A stretch of DNA of 64,000 nucleotides, taken from contig NZ_FOJI01000001.1 of NCBI RefSeq assembly GCF_900111235.1, positions 310,001 to 374,000 of the forward strand, written 5' to 3'. This DNA is from [Clostridium] fimetarium. Its GTDB lineage: Bacteria; Bacillota; Clostridia; Lachnospirales; Lachnospiraceae. Numbering within the stretch: position 1 is the first letter of the stretch; every line of letters begins with the position of its first letter. A program made the translations under genes and the position numbers. Positions 42,577 through 51,887 of this stretch are shown here, one piece after another. The notes below the pieces were generated by a model, which was given only the letters and a program-made list of their open reading frames with translations, did not search any database and was not told where the DNA came from.

Positions 42577-43104
42577 ATGGATAAAGAAGCTGTTTTATTT
42601 ACAAAACCAGAGAAACTTATAGAGTATCTGGATGAGAATGATTTATTGATAGATCTTAGCAGTAAAGATTCAGAAATCCTGCTTAATTATATGGAAGGTC
42701 ATGGATTTAGTCTTGGTGAAATAGATGGAAAGCTTGTCAGAGTCGATATCGGTGAGGAACATGGCGAAGTTATGGAGTATTCCATTGATGATGCTATTGA
42801 TGTTGTTTGCGAGTGGAACTATGAGCTTATTCAGGAAGCCAAGGAAAGAAGAGATTCGCCTGAAAACTTTCTGGATTTTTGTTCTAGTCAGGGTAAATAT
42901 GAATCTTTGAGAGAAGATGAAAAAACTCTGGATAAGATGTTTTATAAAACTCGATATGGCAAGGAAATTAATGAACTTGCTGAGAGACTTGCACAAGAAG
43001 CCGCTAGAAATATTAAGACAAGTAGGAAAACGGATTCGGTAGCAATTGCAGTTACAGAAGAAATTCAGCAATACAGTACAGATAAGAAGGGTAAGGTGAG
43101 ATAA
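42577..43104 (+). CDS. Conserved acidic protein before mobC, unknown
   Basis: 175 aa from the ATG at 42577. AAGGAGG (42558-42563) is 13 bases away, while an upstream GTG (42565) is too close. Two parts: about 1-95, with SLGEIDGKLVRVDI, and a helical C-terminus. Family not recognised; probably an accessory of DNA processing. The stop overlaps the mobC start (ATAATGG). Confidence 0.6.
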   Translation: MDKEAVLFTKPEKLIEYLDENDLLIDLSSKDSEILLNYMEGHGFSLGEIDGKLVRVDIGEEHGEVMEYSIDDAIDVVCEWNYELIQEAKERRDSPENFLDFCSSQGKYESLREDEKTLDKMFYKTRYGKEINELAERLAQEAARNIKTSRKTDSVAIAVTEEIQQYSTDKKGKVR

Positions 43105-43433
43105 TGGCAGATTCAGTTCACTGTATTAAGAAGACCTTACGACTCATGCCTGATGAAGCAAAGATGTTAGCTGAAAAATCAGCAAGTGCAGGAATGTGTG
43201 AAGCAGATTATCTAAGATTATTAATTAGTCAGAAGCCAAATGATTATCCGGAAGTACGCAGATTATTAAAAGATTTGATTAATGAGGTTAACAGAATAGG
43301 TATTAATATTAACCAATTGGTATTTAATCATAATTCCGGATTATATAGCGAACAGGATAGGGAACGTCTTTTTGCATACATGAAAAAACTGAATGTAACT
43401 GTCAAAGAGGCGGTGGTGCAGATTGGCTATTAG
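43104..43433 (+). CDS. mobC: MobC-like relaxosome accessory protein
   Basis: 109 aa. The N-terminal ribbon-helix-helix (LRLMPDEAKMLAEKSASAG) is followed by the MobC signature (LLKDLINEVNRIGININQLV). MobC proteins bind oriT and help relaxase open the strands. It overlaps the relaxase gene by 11 bases. Confidence 0.85.
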   Translation: MADSVHCIKKTLRLMPDEAKMLAEKSASAGMCEADYLRLLISQKPNDYPEVRRLLKDLINEVNRIGININQLVFNHNSGLYSEQDRERLFAYMKKLNVTVKEAVVQIGY

Positions 43434-44877
43434 TAAAATCCTTTATATGAAGGACTGTGGCAGAAACTTTCCAGGAAAGCATTTGAAGGTAGCAATTGAA
43501 TATATTTCAGTGCCCGACAAAACGCAGAATGGAAAGTTTGTCGCAGGACTTAACTGTCAGCCAGATGCTGCTTATGAACAGATGAAGCAGACGAAAATAA
43601 AGTTTGGCAAAACTGATAAGAGACAAGGATATCATTTGATTATTTCCTTTGAGGAAGGGGAAGTGGATGCTGATACCGCATTTGAAATCATAGGCAAGAT
43701 TGCAAAAGAGTATCTTGGCGAAGAGTATGAGGCAGTATATGCGGTTCATGATAACACAGAACATATACATGGTCATATTTGTTTCAATAGTGTTAGCTTC
43801 AAGACGGGTAAGAAATATCGCTATGAAAAAGGCGATTGGGCCAGAGATATTCAACCTATTACAAACCGATTATGTGAAGCGTATGGATTATCAACGATTG
43901 AATTGTCGGAGGATAAGGCAAAGTCAAATGATCATTATAAGGAATGGAATGATTTTAGAGATGGCAAGTTTGTCTGGGGCGATATGATTAAGCGTGACTT
44001 GGATGCTTGTATTATGCAGGCTCCCACTTTTGATAGCTTTTTAGAATTATTGGCAGATAAAGGGTATGAGATTAAGCAAGGAAAATATTTTGCAATCAGA
44101 CCACCCGGTATGTATCGATTTAAAAGGTGCAAGTCATTAGGAGAAGATTATACGGAAGAACGGATAAGAGAAAGAGTCCTTAGTGAATCTTTATCTGATT
44201 ATAGACCGTTACGAAAGGGTGAGCAGCCTAGAATTGTTACGTACAAGATCAAACGATTAAAACGAGCTAAAATGTCTGCGTTGCAGAAACGATATTTTGC
44301 AAAGCTCTATCGCATAGGTCAGCTTAAGAAGAAACCATATAGTCAGGCATGGAAGTACAAGGATGATATTCGGAAGATGCATAAGTTACAGGAACAATAT
44401 TTATTTCTATCAAGGCATGATATCCGAAATATTGCTGATCTTGCGATGACGACTGAAAGCCTGACAGCAAAGAAGGCAGAGGTGTCAAAGGAGAAAAGCC
44501 GGGTATTTAAAGCCAGAGCTAAATGTAACTCCCTATTTCAGACACTTGATGAAATGCAGGAATTAAAGGAGTGTGAGAATAGTTATCAGTCTGGAGATAA
44601 CTTCTTTGAAGAAGAGCATCAACAGTGGACCAATTTATTTAATAAACTTCTGAAGGAAGGATACAAAGTAGAAGAGGTGGAAGTCCTAAAGGAGCATTAT
44701 AGGAATGAAATTGCACTTGTGAGAGATAAGGAGAAAGCAGCATTTAAGGAACTCAATCTAGCAAAGTCTATTATGAATGAAATACTTCATGATTCAGAGG
44801 AGCGTAAGAAAGAGGAAGAAATCAAGAAAACTCAAACACAGAATAGTAAGAGCAAACAACAGCAGCCAATACATTAG
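43423..44877 (+). CDS. MobP-type relaxase (VirD2/MobA family)
   Basis: 484 aa. The relaxase domain (about 1-190) carries the three-His metal motif HDNTEHIHGHICFNS (about 108-122). The remaining part is basic and helical (KIKRLKRAKMSALQKRYFAK), ending in a Lys/Gln-rich tail. It nicks oriT and leads the single strand into the recipient. Start TTG at 43423, with GAGGCGGTGG before it. Confidence 0.88.
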   Translation: MAISKILYMKDCGRNFPGKHLKVAIEYISVPDKTQNGKFVAGLNCQPDAAYEQMKQTKIKFGKTDKRQGYHLIISFEEGEVDADTAFEIIGKIAKEYLGEEYEAVYAVHDNTEHIHGHICFNSVSFKTGKKYRYEKGDWARDIQPITNRLCEAYGLSTIELSEDKAKSNDHYKEWNDFRDGKFVWGDMIKRDLDACIMQAPTFDSFLELLADKGYEIKQGKYFAIRPPGMYRFKRCKSLGEDYTEERIRERVLSESLSDYRPLRKGEQPRIVTYKIKRLKRAKMSALQKRYFAKLYRIGQLKKKPYSQAWKYKDDIRKMHKLQEQYLFLSRHDIRNIADLAMTTESLTAKKAEVSKEKSRVFKARAKCNSLFQTLDEMQELKECENSYQSGDNFFEEEHQQWTNLFNKLLKEGYKVEEVEVLKEHYRNEIALVRDKEKAAFKELNLAKSIMNEILHDSEERKKEEEIKKTQTQNSKSKQQQPIH

Positions 44878-44901
44878 GCTGTTATTTTTTAGGAGGAATA
44901 T

Positions 44902-46080
44902 ATGGAAGAGAGAAAGCAACTCAGTGTAAGCGACAAGAACGGTATTATAAATGAACTTACAAGAAAAGGTTATACCCAAGAGGTAGTTGATCTTGTAAAA
45001 GAAGATTTAGATTTTGGTCTTTCGCAGGAGCAAACGCAGCTGTATCTGTTAAAGAAACTGGATATCCGCCAAATGAGAGTACAGTCACAATGTATTCGTA
45101 ATGGCTATTCAGATGATGTTATTGCTGTAATTATGTGTGACGGACTAAATGGGTATCAAATGCAGATAGCGTTGGAGTTTTTTCAAAAGGGTGTGCCCTT
45201 AGATACCATTAGGCAGATTGCAGACACAGGTTCGCAGGCAGCAGCCATGCAACAGGCATTTCAAAAGATATTAGATGAAATGAAAAAGGCTCAAGACAGT
45301 GTGAAAGAAGAGCCAGCATATGTAAAGCAACTAATGGAAGAAATCAAAGGAATCGTTTCAAAGATTGATGTCCAGGATAAGCGATATGATGCTCTAAATG
45401 AGAAATTGAAGATTTTTGAAAGCACCAAAAAGGATGAAGAAGTCAAAGAAGGCTTGCTAAATTCTTTAGGAGAGAAGGATCAGATGATATCGGAACAGCA
45501 AGATAAAATTAACCTTGCAAATTCAACAATAGCAAAATTACGAAATGATATTGATGCAATAAGAGAGGAGAAGAGAAAGATGGAGAGTAGGGTAAAAGAA
45601 CTTGAGGAAGAAATATCGACTAGCGCGTCTTCAAATGTAAATGCAGCTAGCAAGAGTAATGCGGTTGTGGTAGAGGATAGTGCAGCTAAACCAGTGGAAA
45701 TGGCGACTGTTAATCAACCAGTAAAAAATCAGACTTCGCCGGTGCAGTTTATTTACGGAACGCCTGTTTATTATGCACCAGTTCATGACGCTAATGGAAA
45801 TTTTATTCAGAATGTAGTGATTGATAAAACTGTAAAGAAGAATAATGGTGCATTTTCAGCTATATCAAAGCTTCTTTTTAAGAAGAAATCAAGACAGGAT
45901 ATTGTAAAACTAGTTGCAAGTGGAGAATTAGAACCATCTCAGCTTGTTCAGATTAGAAATGCCATTGAGAAGGGATTAAGCGAGGATCAACTATTAGAAC
46001 TAATTCACAGTAAAGCATCAGCGGAACAAATGCAGGGCGTTATCGAAATAGCAATTAGTATTAATAGTCTTGTAGATTAG
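44902..46080 (+). CDS. Helical-repeat and coiled-coil protein of the transfer operon
   Basis: 392 aa. Residues about 1-125 are short helical repeats (YTQEVVDLVKEDLDFGLSQE). A long coiled coil follows (about 130-235), then a Ser/Asn-rich linker, then a second helical repeat (about 330-390, LVQIRNAIEKGLSEDQLLEL). The repeats resemble the C-terminal tail of the VirD4-like protein (ELKRAVAVKMPTEDILEFFY), which suggests a shared binding partner or direct interaction. TAGGAGG precedes the ATG. Confidence 0.6.
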   Translation: MEERKQLSVSDKNGIINELTRKGYTQEVVDLVKEDLDFGLSQEQTQLYLLKKLDIRQMRVQSQCIRNGYSDDVIAVIMCDGLNGYQMQIALEFFQKGVPLDTIRQIADTGSQAAAMQQAFQKILDEMKKAQDSVKEEPAYVKQLMEEIKGIVSKIDVQDKRYDALNEKLKIFESTKKDEEVKEGLLNSLGEKDQMISEQQDKINLANSTIAKLRNDIDAIREEKRKMESRVKELEEEISTSASSNVNAASKSNAVVVEDSAAKPVEMATVNQPVKNQTSPVQFIYGTPVYYAPVHDANGNFIQNVVIDKTVKKNNGAFSAISKLLFKKKSRQDIVKLVASGELEPSQLVQIRNAIEKGLSEDQLLELIHSKASAEQMQGVIEIAISINSLVD

Positions 46081-46095
46081 GAGGAAACAAAAAAT

Positions 46096-46488
46096 ATGAG
46101 TATACAGGTAATAAGTGAAATGGCAGAAACAGTAGCACAGGAACCATTAATCAGTAAGGAGGAACAATTATTTGTTGTTGAATTTGCATTTAAGACAAGC
46201 GATAAGGAACTGACAAATAAACTGATTGATGAACTGGCAGTAACCAATAAGGATTCGGATAGTATTATTGCAAAATACAAAGCAATGCTTGATGAAAAGT
46301 CAGTATGGATCAGTCAGATTGAGAATTTGTTAATTGCTCTTGAAATGTATCGTATCGAGGAAGAAAAAGCGATAAATCGTTTGGCAGATATTTTAAATGC
46401 ATATGGCATTGATGTGACAGCTGATGAAATCCGCACGGTTGGTACGAATGATTTAAAAGAGCGTGTAAAGAGAGAAATAACACTTTAG
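46096..46488 (+). CDS. Small helical protein, unknown
   Basis: 130 aa, mostly helical (LISKEEQLFVVEFAFKTSD; ISQIENLLIALEMYRIEEEK), no membrane segment. No family recognised. Placed between the coiled-coil protein and PcfB, within one operon (AGGAGG spacing throughout). Confidence 0.55.
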   Translation: MSIQVISEMAETVAQEPLISKEEQLFVVEFAFKTSDKELTNKLIDELAVTNKDSDSIIAKYKAMLDEKSVWISQIENLLIALEMYRIEEEKAINRLADILNAYGIDVTADEIRTVGTNDLKERVKREITL

Positions 46489-46500
46489 GAGGTGCAGGGT

Positions 46501-47610
46501 ATGGCAGAAGAAATTCAAGAGGCAGTGCAAATTATTCGTGTAGCCTATGATGGCATTGAAATTGCCATGAAAGTAGGAAATGGAGGAATTGGAGCTATGC
46601 AAAAAGCAATTGATGTTCTAAAGGGAATGCTCGACTATGAAAAATCCCTTGGTAAGACTTCAATGAAAAAGCTCTTGATGAAGGGCGGCGATTTGCAGGT
46701 ATTACAGTTTAATACAGAAGATATGAAGAAGGTTGAAAAAATGGCTAAGAAGTACGGAATTCTTTATTCGGTTTTACCGGATATCAATAAGAAGGATGGA
46801 CTGTCGGAGGTTATATTTCATTCGGAGGCTGTTCCTAGAGCAAATATGATGATTCAAAAGTTGAAGTTTGGAAGAATTGCAACCTTTGATGATTATTTGA
46901 AAAATGGAAATGAGAAAGATTTAAGTAAACTCATGGAATTCTTAAAGGGACAGAAATTGGGAAACGAGAAAATCCACACTGAGGAAACTGGTAGAGCAGG
47001 AGTTCTAATAGAAGGTCTGATTGAAAAGGTTGGTCTGTTTGCAATGGAGAAACAGAGCATCAGTGTGGATGCTGTAAAGGAGAATTTTAGTATTGGAAAT
47101 GAACAGGCGGAAAATATTATTAGTCAGCTTGAGAAAATTGGAGTTCTTGAAAAGAGCGACTTAAATGGTGAGCATAAGGTTATCATGGATAAAGAAGCGT
47201 TTCAAAACCGAGTAAAAGGATATCAAGAGCTGGCAGATAGAATGCGTGCAATATCGGCTACTAAAGATACCAGCCTTTCTGATATTACCATTAGTAAGAA
47301 ACTTATTGTCGATGAAAATGATCATGCAGTTAAGACGAGAGTTCCTGGAGCATGGGGCAAATATATGTGGATTAACAAAGAAAATATTATGGAAATTCAC
47401 AATGGCAAAACAATGCTCACATTCCTTGATAGAAATAAGGACTATAAGATTTATGATGAAGAAAACCGTGTTCTTGAAACTGTAAGGGGTGAAAAACTTC
47501 ATTCCACCAATTATGACAAGGTAGAAGCAACTATAAGGGAAAGATATGAAAAATCCCAGAGTCAGACTAAAACAGCTAGACCCGTCAAGAAAGATACGGT
47601 AAAGAGGTGA
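46501..47610 (+). CDS. PcfB/DUF3801-like conjugation protein
   Basis: 369 aa from the ATG at 46501 (TAGGAGG ends near 46493). The N-terminal half matches the PcfB/DUF3801 pattern (LLMKGGDLQVLQFNTEDMKK, then KKYGILYSVLPDINKKDG, then VIFHSEAVPRANMMIQKL). The C-terminal half has a winged-helix-like region (about 175-225). PcfB accompanies the coupling protein in pCF10-like systems. Its stop overlaps the next start region. Confidence 0.8.
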   Translation: MAEEIQEAVQIIRVAYDGIEIAMKVGNGGIGAMQKAIDVLKGMLDYEKSLGKTSMKKLLMKGGDLQVLQFNTEDMKKVEKMAKKYGILYSVLPDINKKDGLSEVIFHSEAVPRANMMIQKLKFGRIATFDDYLKNGNEKDLSKLMEFLKGQKLGNEKIHTEETGRAGVLIEGLIEKVGLFAMEKQSISVDAVKENFSIGNEQAENIISQLEKIGVLEKSDLNGEHKVIMDKEAFQNRVKGYQELADRMRAISATKDTSLSDITISKKLIVDENDHAVKTRVPGAWGKYMWINKENIMEIHNGKTMLTFLDRNKDYKIYDEENRVLETVRGEKLHSTNYDKVEATIRERYEKSQSQTKTARPVKKDTVKR

Positions 47611-47615
47611 TGCAA

Positions 47616-49817
47616 ATGCAGACAAATAAGAAGAAGGTATCACCTGTTTTTATTCTTTTAGGAGCAATTGCGGCAGCATATCTTGGATATCTAGTAAATG
47701 GTGCGTGGAAAACAGATATGAATATCAATGATTTCATAGCAGCATTTTCCGAGGTATGTAATAAGCCGTTAGCAAATTATTATAATGATTCAACCGTAAA
47801 AGCGGTGGTAATAGCGATGTTTGTCTATGCCATCGCTATTATTATGTACTATACTAGTCAAAGAAATTATATGCCAGGCAAAGAATTCGGTACAGCTAAG
47901 TTTGAGGAACCAAAGCATGTGAATAAGATACTAGAAGACAAGGATGTGGGCTTTAATAGAATTCTTAGTCAGAATGTTCGGATGTCACTTAACTTTCGCA
48001 AACTTAAACTAAACGGAAATATCTTGATTTGTGGAGGTTCCGGTGCTGGTAAAACCTTTTATGAAGTAAAGCCAAATTTGATGCAAATGCCACATCATTG
48101 TTCTTTTATCTGTACGGATCCCAAAGGCGAAATTCTTAGAAGTTGTGGTAAAATGTTAAAGGATAATGGTTACAACGTAAAGGTTATTAATCTGTTGGAG
48201 ATGAATAAGTCTGATTGCTATAATCCATTTTCTTATATTAGAGAAGAAACAGATGTTGTAAAACTAATTACAAATCTGATTTCTAATACAACACCGAAGG
48301 GGTCGACACCCTCAGATCCATTCTGGGAGAAGGCTGAAGGTCTGTTTCTACAGGCAATTTTCTATTATGTGTGGTTAGAAGAAAGACCTTCAAAGCGCAA
48401 TTTTGAAACAGTTCTTAAACTCATGGGAGAAGCTGAAGTAGCAGAGCAGGGAAAGCCTTCAAAACTTGATGTGCGTATGAAGTTTTTAGAAGAAAGTTCT
48501 ACACTTGGAGTGAATCATCCGGCAGTAAAGCAATATAACAAATGTATGCGTGGTGCAGGCGATACGGTTCGATCCATTATTATCAGTGCCAATTCAAGAT
48601 TGGCATTCCTTGAAAATAAACAGGTATTGAGGATGCTATCGAAAGATGAACTAAACCTTGCTGAACTAGGCATTGGAGTAAATGGGGATGGAGAGACAAA
48701 AACTGCATTATTTTGTGTTATCCCTGATTCAGATAAATCCTATAACTTTATTATTGGGATGCTCTACACGCAAATTTTTCAGGAGTTATACTATCAGGCT
48801 GATTTTAATTGTGGGGGAAGATTACCAATACATGTCACATTTATGCTGGATGAGTTTGCTAACGTTGCGTTGCCGGATGATTATTGTTCTTTGCTGTCAA
48901 CAATGCGTAGTCGTGAAATCAGTAGCATTATTATTATCCAGAACTTTGCACAGCTCAAGGCACTTTTTAAGGATACTTGGGAGACAATCCCCGGTAACTG
49001 CGATACGTTTATCTATTTAGGAGGAAACGAGCAAAGTACGCATAAATATGTGTCAGAGCTACTTGGCAAAGGTACCATAGATAAGAAGTCTAGTGGAGAA
49101 ACAAAAGGAAGGCAGGGAAGTTCAAGTAGGAATTATGATGTACTTGGAAGAGAATTATTTACACCGGATGAAGTAAGAAAGCTGGATAACAGGAAATGTC
49201 TTGTCTTTATACGTGGTTTTGATCCTATTATGGACAATAAATATATTCCTTTTGGACATCCAGCTTTTGATATGACAGCTGATGGAAAAGGTACGCCGTA
49301 TGTGCATGTAATTGAAGCTGAATCTTCGGTAATAGGAGCGCCATTTGAAATATTAACAAAACGCTCTGTAGAGTATTATGAAGCATTGAAGATAAAGGGT
49401 GAGAATATCTATATTGATGACCTTACCTATGATGAATTTATGCTTCTTGGAGATACCGAACTTGGTAAACGATTTAGTAGCATGGATGAGAAGGCTCAGA
49501 AAGAGAAGCTGCAATCATCACAGAATAACGAATTGGAATATTCCGAAGAGTCGGTAACGAGAAACGTAAGATCTGACACTAAGGCAGCACAGCAACATCA
49601 GGAAAGAAAAGCTTTGGACGGAGAAGATACTATTACGAATCGTATGCTACATTGGAAGTATTCAAAGGAGCAGATTGCTGAACTTAAGCGAGCTGTAGCC
49701 GTTAAGATGCCAACAGAAGATATATTGGAGTTCTTTTATCCAGAAGCTAGTACGCAGCAGATGAGAGAGATTGTAGATACGTTTCATATATTAAAACAAG
49801 CCTATAACAACAGCTAA
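47616..49817 (+). CDS. VirD4-like type IV coupling protein (TraG/PcfC family)
   Basis: About 733 aa; ATG at 47616 follows GAGG with 8-base spacing. Two N-terminal membrane segments (FILLGAIAAAYLGYLV; VVIAMFVYAIAIIMYY), then the ATPase with Walker A GGSGAGKTFYEVKPN, TDPKGEI, and Walker B MLDEFANVALPD. It carries relaxase-DNA to the channel. Unusually, the last about 45 residues form a helical repeat also found in the 44902 product. Confidence 0.9.
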   Translation: MQTNKKKVSPVFILLGAIAAAYLGYLVNGAWKTDMNINDFIAAFSEVCNKPLANYYNDSTVKAVVIAMFVYAIAIIMYYTSQRNYMPGKEFGTAKFEEPKHVNKILEDKDVGFNRILSQNVRMSLNFRKLKLNGNILICGGSGAGKTFYEVKPNLMQMPHHCSFICTDPKGEILRSCGKMLKDNGYNVKVINLLEMNKSDCYNPFSYIREETDVVKLITNLISNTTPKGSTPSDPFWEKAEGLFLQAIFYYVWLEERPSKRNFETVLKLMGEAEVAEQGKPSKLDVRMKFLEESSTLGVNHPAVKQYNKCMRGAGDTVRSIIISANSRLAFLENKQVLRMLSKDELNLAELGIGVNGDGETKTALFCVIPDSDKSYNFIIGMLYTQIFQELYYQADFNCGGRLPIHVTFMLDEFANVALPDDYCSLLSTMRSREISSIIIIQNFAQLKALFKDTWETIPGNCDTFIYLGGNEQSTHKYVSELLGKGTIDKKSSGETKGRQGSSSRNYDVLGRELFTPDEVRKLDNRKCLVFIRGFDPIMDNKYIPFGHPAFDMTADGKGTPYVHVIEAESSVIGAPFEILTKRSVEYYEALKIKGENIYIDDLTYDEFMLLGDTELGKRFSSMDEKAQKEKLQSSQNNELEYSEESVTRNVRSDTKAAQQHQERKALDGEDTITNRMLHWKYSKEQIAELKRAVAVKMPTEDILEFFYPEASTQQMREIVDTFHILKQAYNNS

Positions 49818-49824
49818 GTATTGG

Positions 49825-49853
49825 TAGAACAATTTAAGTAGGTTTGTTATAAT
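49825..49853 (+). promoter_or_regulatory. Extended -10 promoter of the 419-aa cargo gene
   Basis: TGTTATAAT at 49845-49853; the -35 region TAGAAC at 49825 is weak. Independent expression of the cargo gene is likely. Confidence 0.45.
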
Positions 49854-49912
49854 AATTGCATTAACAAATTTAAATTTGCTTAATAGAGATTGCGTAAAGA
49901 AGGTAAAGTGAA

Positions 49913-51172
49913 GTGATTAATTCAAGAAATGAAATAATAGAGTTGCTAAAGGAATACACGGTTACTCAGCAAGAGTTTACTTATCAGTTTTGGATGTCAG
50001 AGGAAAAGGAATGGAATATAAAGAGACAAGTTGCCTATGCAAATGGAATTGTTTTTGGAAAGTTTCGAGAAGAAGATGCTAAAACTAGAAAAGTTTTGAA
50101 AGAAGGAGTAACTGATAACGCTTTATTTAGTGAAATCAGAGTCAACCTGGAACGTCGAATTAAGAAAATTGAGGAACTGGAACAGCCTGTTATTTTACAA
50201 CAAAAGCTGCGGGAGTCTTATAAAAAGCAGCGAGATGAATTATCCACGTATTCGATTGATAAGTGGATTAGTAAAAACTGCGAATGGATAAGAGAGGATG
50301 TAAAGGGGAACGCTTATTCGGAGGTAAGGGTTTTACTGTACCTGTACTATGCCTTTGATAATTATGATTACCAGAGAAAAAATCCATTTTGTAGTGATTT
50401 GAATGAGTTAGATATAGTATATAACAGCATTCTGGACAAACATAGCCAATACCATAAATATGGTATTGTCTCAGTCGATGGAGAGAGAGAATTGATTCCT
50501 ATTGATCCACCTCATATCTATGACAGATCAATTAACAAAACTTTTTTCACAAAGAATGTACCCTTGAATCTACTGGAAAAGATTGCTGAGATGATATCTA
50601 GTGGGATAGTAAAAGATTTTTCAGTAAGACTCATCAGCGAACCAGGACATAAAGGGAAGTTGGATTGTGCGCATTTGGCAGAAGCGTTGGAGCGAGGAAA
50701 AGTATTTGATTTTGTAAACCTTGGAGATTACTCTATAAGTAGACTATATTCGAAGAAATATGAAGACTGTATGTGGGTGGTAATTGATTCACAAAATATA
50801 ACTTTTGAAGAGTTGTGTGATGATTTTGAGGCTTGTAACGATATGATTGTGACTCAGGTAGTTCATTTACAGTACGAAAAAGAAGGAGATAGTGCGTACA
50901 TCACACATTTGGATCACGAATATATTTTTTACACGATTGATGAATATGAGAATAGAACGAGTAATGTAACACAAAAAGGTACAGCAAAAACTAGAATGAA
51001 GTCCTTCAAAATTGATAATTCAAAAATACCTTTCGACTATAAATGTAAAGTATTGAGAAAAGATGAAAACGGAAATGATTTACCACAGGAGTATGAACAG
51101 TTTTTATGTTATGTTTTGGAATGTTATTTCAAGCACAAGGATTTATTAAAGGAGTATTTTCATAAAGTATGA
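49913..51172 (+). CDS. 419-aa cargo protein, unknown function
   Basis: GTG start at 49913 with AAGG about nine bases upstream. Soluble, acidic. Residues about 1-130 are helical with a coiled-coil-like stretch (RRIKKIEELEQPVILQQKL); the rest is mixed (DRSINKTFFTKNVPLNLLEK; DYSISRLYSKKYEDCMWVVI). I recognise no family or catalytic motif. It is inserted between the coupling-protein and pilin-like genes, a site of cargo, and has its own promoter. Confidence 0.5.
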   Translation: MINSRNEIIELLKEYTVTQQEFTYQFWMSEEKEWNIKRQVAYANGIVFGKFREEDAKTRKVLKEGVTDNALFSEIRVNLERRIKKIEELEQPVILQQKLRESYKKQRDELSTYSIDKWISKNCEWIREDVKGNAYSEVRVLLYLYYAFDNYDYQRKNPFCSDLNELDIVYNSILDKHSQYHKYGIVSVDGERELIPIDPPHIYDRSINKTFFTKNVPLNLLEKIAEMISSGIVKDFSVRLISEPGHKGKLDCAHLAEALERGKVFDFVNLGDYSISRLYSKKYEDCMWVVIDSQNITFEELCDDFEACNDMIVTQVVHLQYEKEGDSAYITHLDHEYIFYTIDEYENRTSNVTQKGTAKTRMKSFKIDNSKIPFDYKCKVLRKDENGNDLPQEYEQFLCYVLECYFKHKDLLKEYFHKV

Positions 51173-51256
51173 AGTTGAAAATAGAAATCGACAAATTCTA
51201 ATTTGCTGTGGAACTTTAAATTTGCACAAGAAGTAAAATAACAATATAACGAGACG

Positions 51257-51284
51257 TAGCCGAGGTAAATCCCGGCTATTTTTG
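51257..51284 (+). terminator. Terminator upstream of the channel operon
   Basis: TAGCCG (51257-51262) with CGGCTA (51273-51278), then TTTTTG. Followed by TACCCA and AAGGAGGTG, paralleling the arrangement at 39396-39450. Confidence 0.8.
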
Positions 51285-51296
51285 TACCCAATTTTA

Positions 51297-51398
51297 AGGA
51301 GGTGATTACCGCAGTAACATATCGGGGAAAGCCCGACTCAATTTAGTCCCAGGAGCAATCCTGTTTTGATAGAAGTAACTAACAATAGAAGATAAACG
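51297..51398 (+). promoter_or_regulatory. Leader region between two terminators
   Basis: AAGGAGGTG at about 51297-51305 suggests a translated leader; one possible reading is VITAVTYRGKPDSI then stop, but the start is uncertain. A small CGGG-GAAAG-CCCG hairpin lies inside. No other feature is seen. Confidence 0.35.
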
Positions 51399-51443
51399 AA
51401 GCCGGAAGAAGTGAAGTTGATTCATTTTCATCCGGCTTTTTTG
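51399..51443 (+). terminator. Attenuator-like terminator before the Maff2 gene
   Basis: AAGCCGGA (51399-51406) with TCCGGCTT (51431-51438), then TTTTG. The next ribosome binding site (AGAAGGAG) follows closely. Confidence 0.85.
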
Positions 51444-51473
51444 TCCCCCAAATTATAGAAGGAGAAATTATTT

Positions 51474-51836
51474 ATGAATAAGAAAGCGATTAATATAACG
51501 AATAAGGAAACAAAGAAAGACGGATTTTTTGTAGGAATGAAGAAGAAAGTAATTCCTGCATTTTCAGGAGCCATTATGGCTTGCAGTTTATTTTCTACAC
51601 AAGTAATGGCAGCTACGGATACAAGTTCAGTAACTCAGCCACTTGATAACTTGAAAACATTGGTTATCGCAATTATCGGTGCAGTTGGTGTCATTATCCT
51701 TGCAAAGAATGTTATGGAATTTGCACAAGCGTATCAGCAGCAGGATTCTTCTACTATGAATTCAGCACTTAAGGGTATTGTGGCAGGTGTTATGATGGCG
51801 GGTATTTCATCCGTATTAACTATCTTAGGATTCTAG
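51474..51836 (+). CDS. Maff2 family, VirB2-like pilin/channel subunit
   Basis: 120 aa. A long basic leader and signal peptide (about 22-47, ending QVMAA) followed by two hydrophobic helices (LVIAIIGAVGVIILAKNVM; GIVAGVMMAGISSVLTIL) with a short polar loop. Maff2 proteins occur in Tn1549-like elements at the VirB2 position. Confidence 0.8.
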   Translation: MNKKAINITNKETKKDGFFVGMKKKVIPAFSGAIMACSLFSTQVMAATDTSSVTQPLDNLKTLVIAIIGAVGVIILAKNVMEFAQAYQQQDSSTMNSALKGIVAGVMMAGISSVLTILGF

Positions 51837-51887
51837 AAAAACAATGGGTTAGATTCCCAAATCAACAGAAAGAGGTGAGACACAAGT

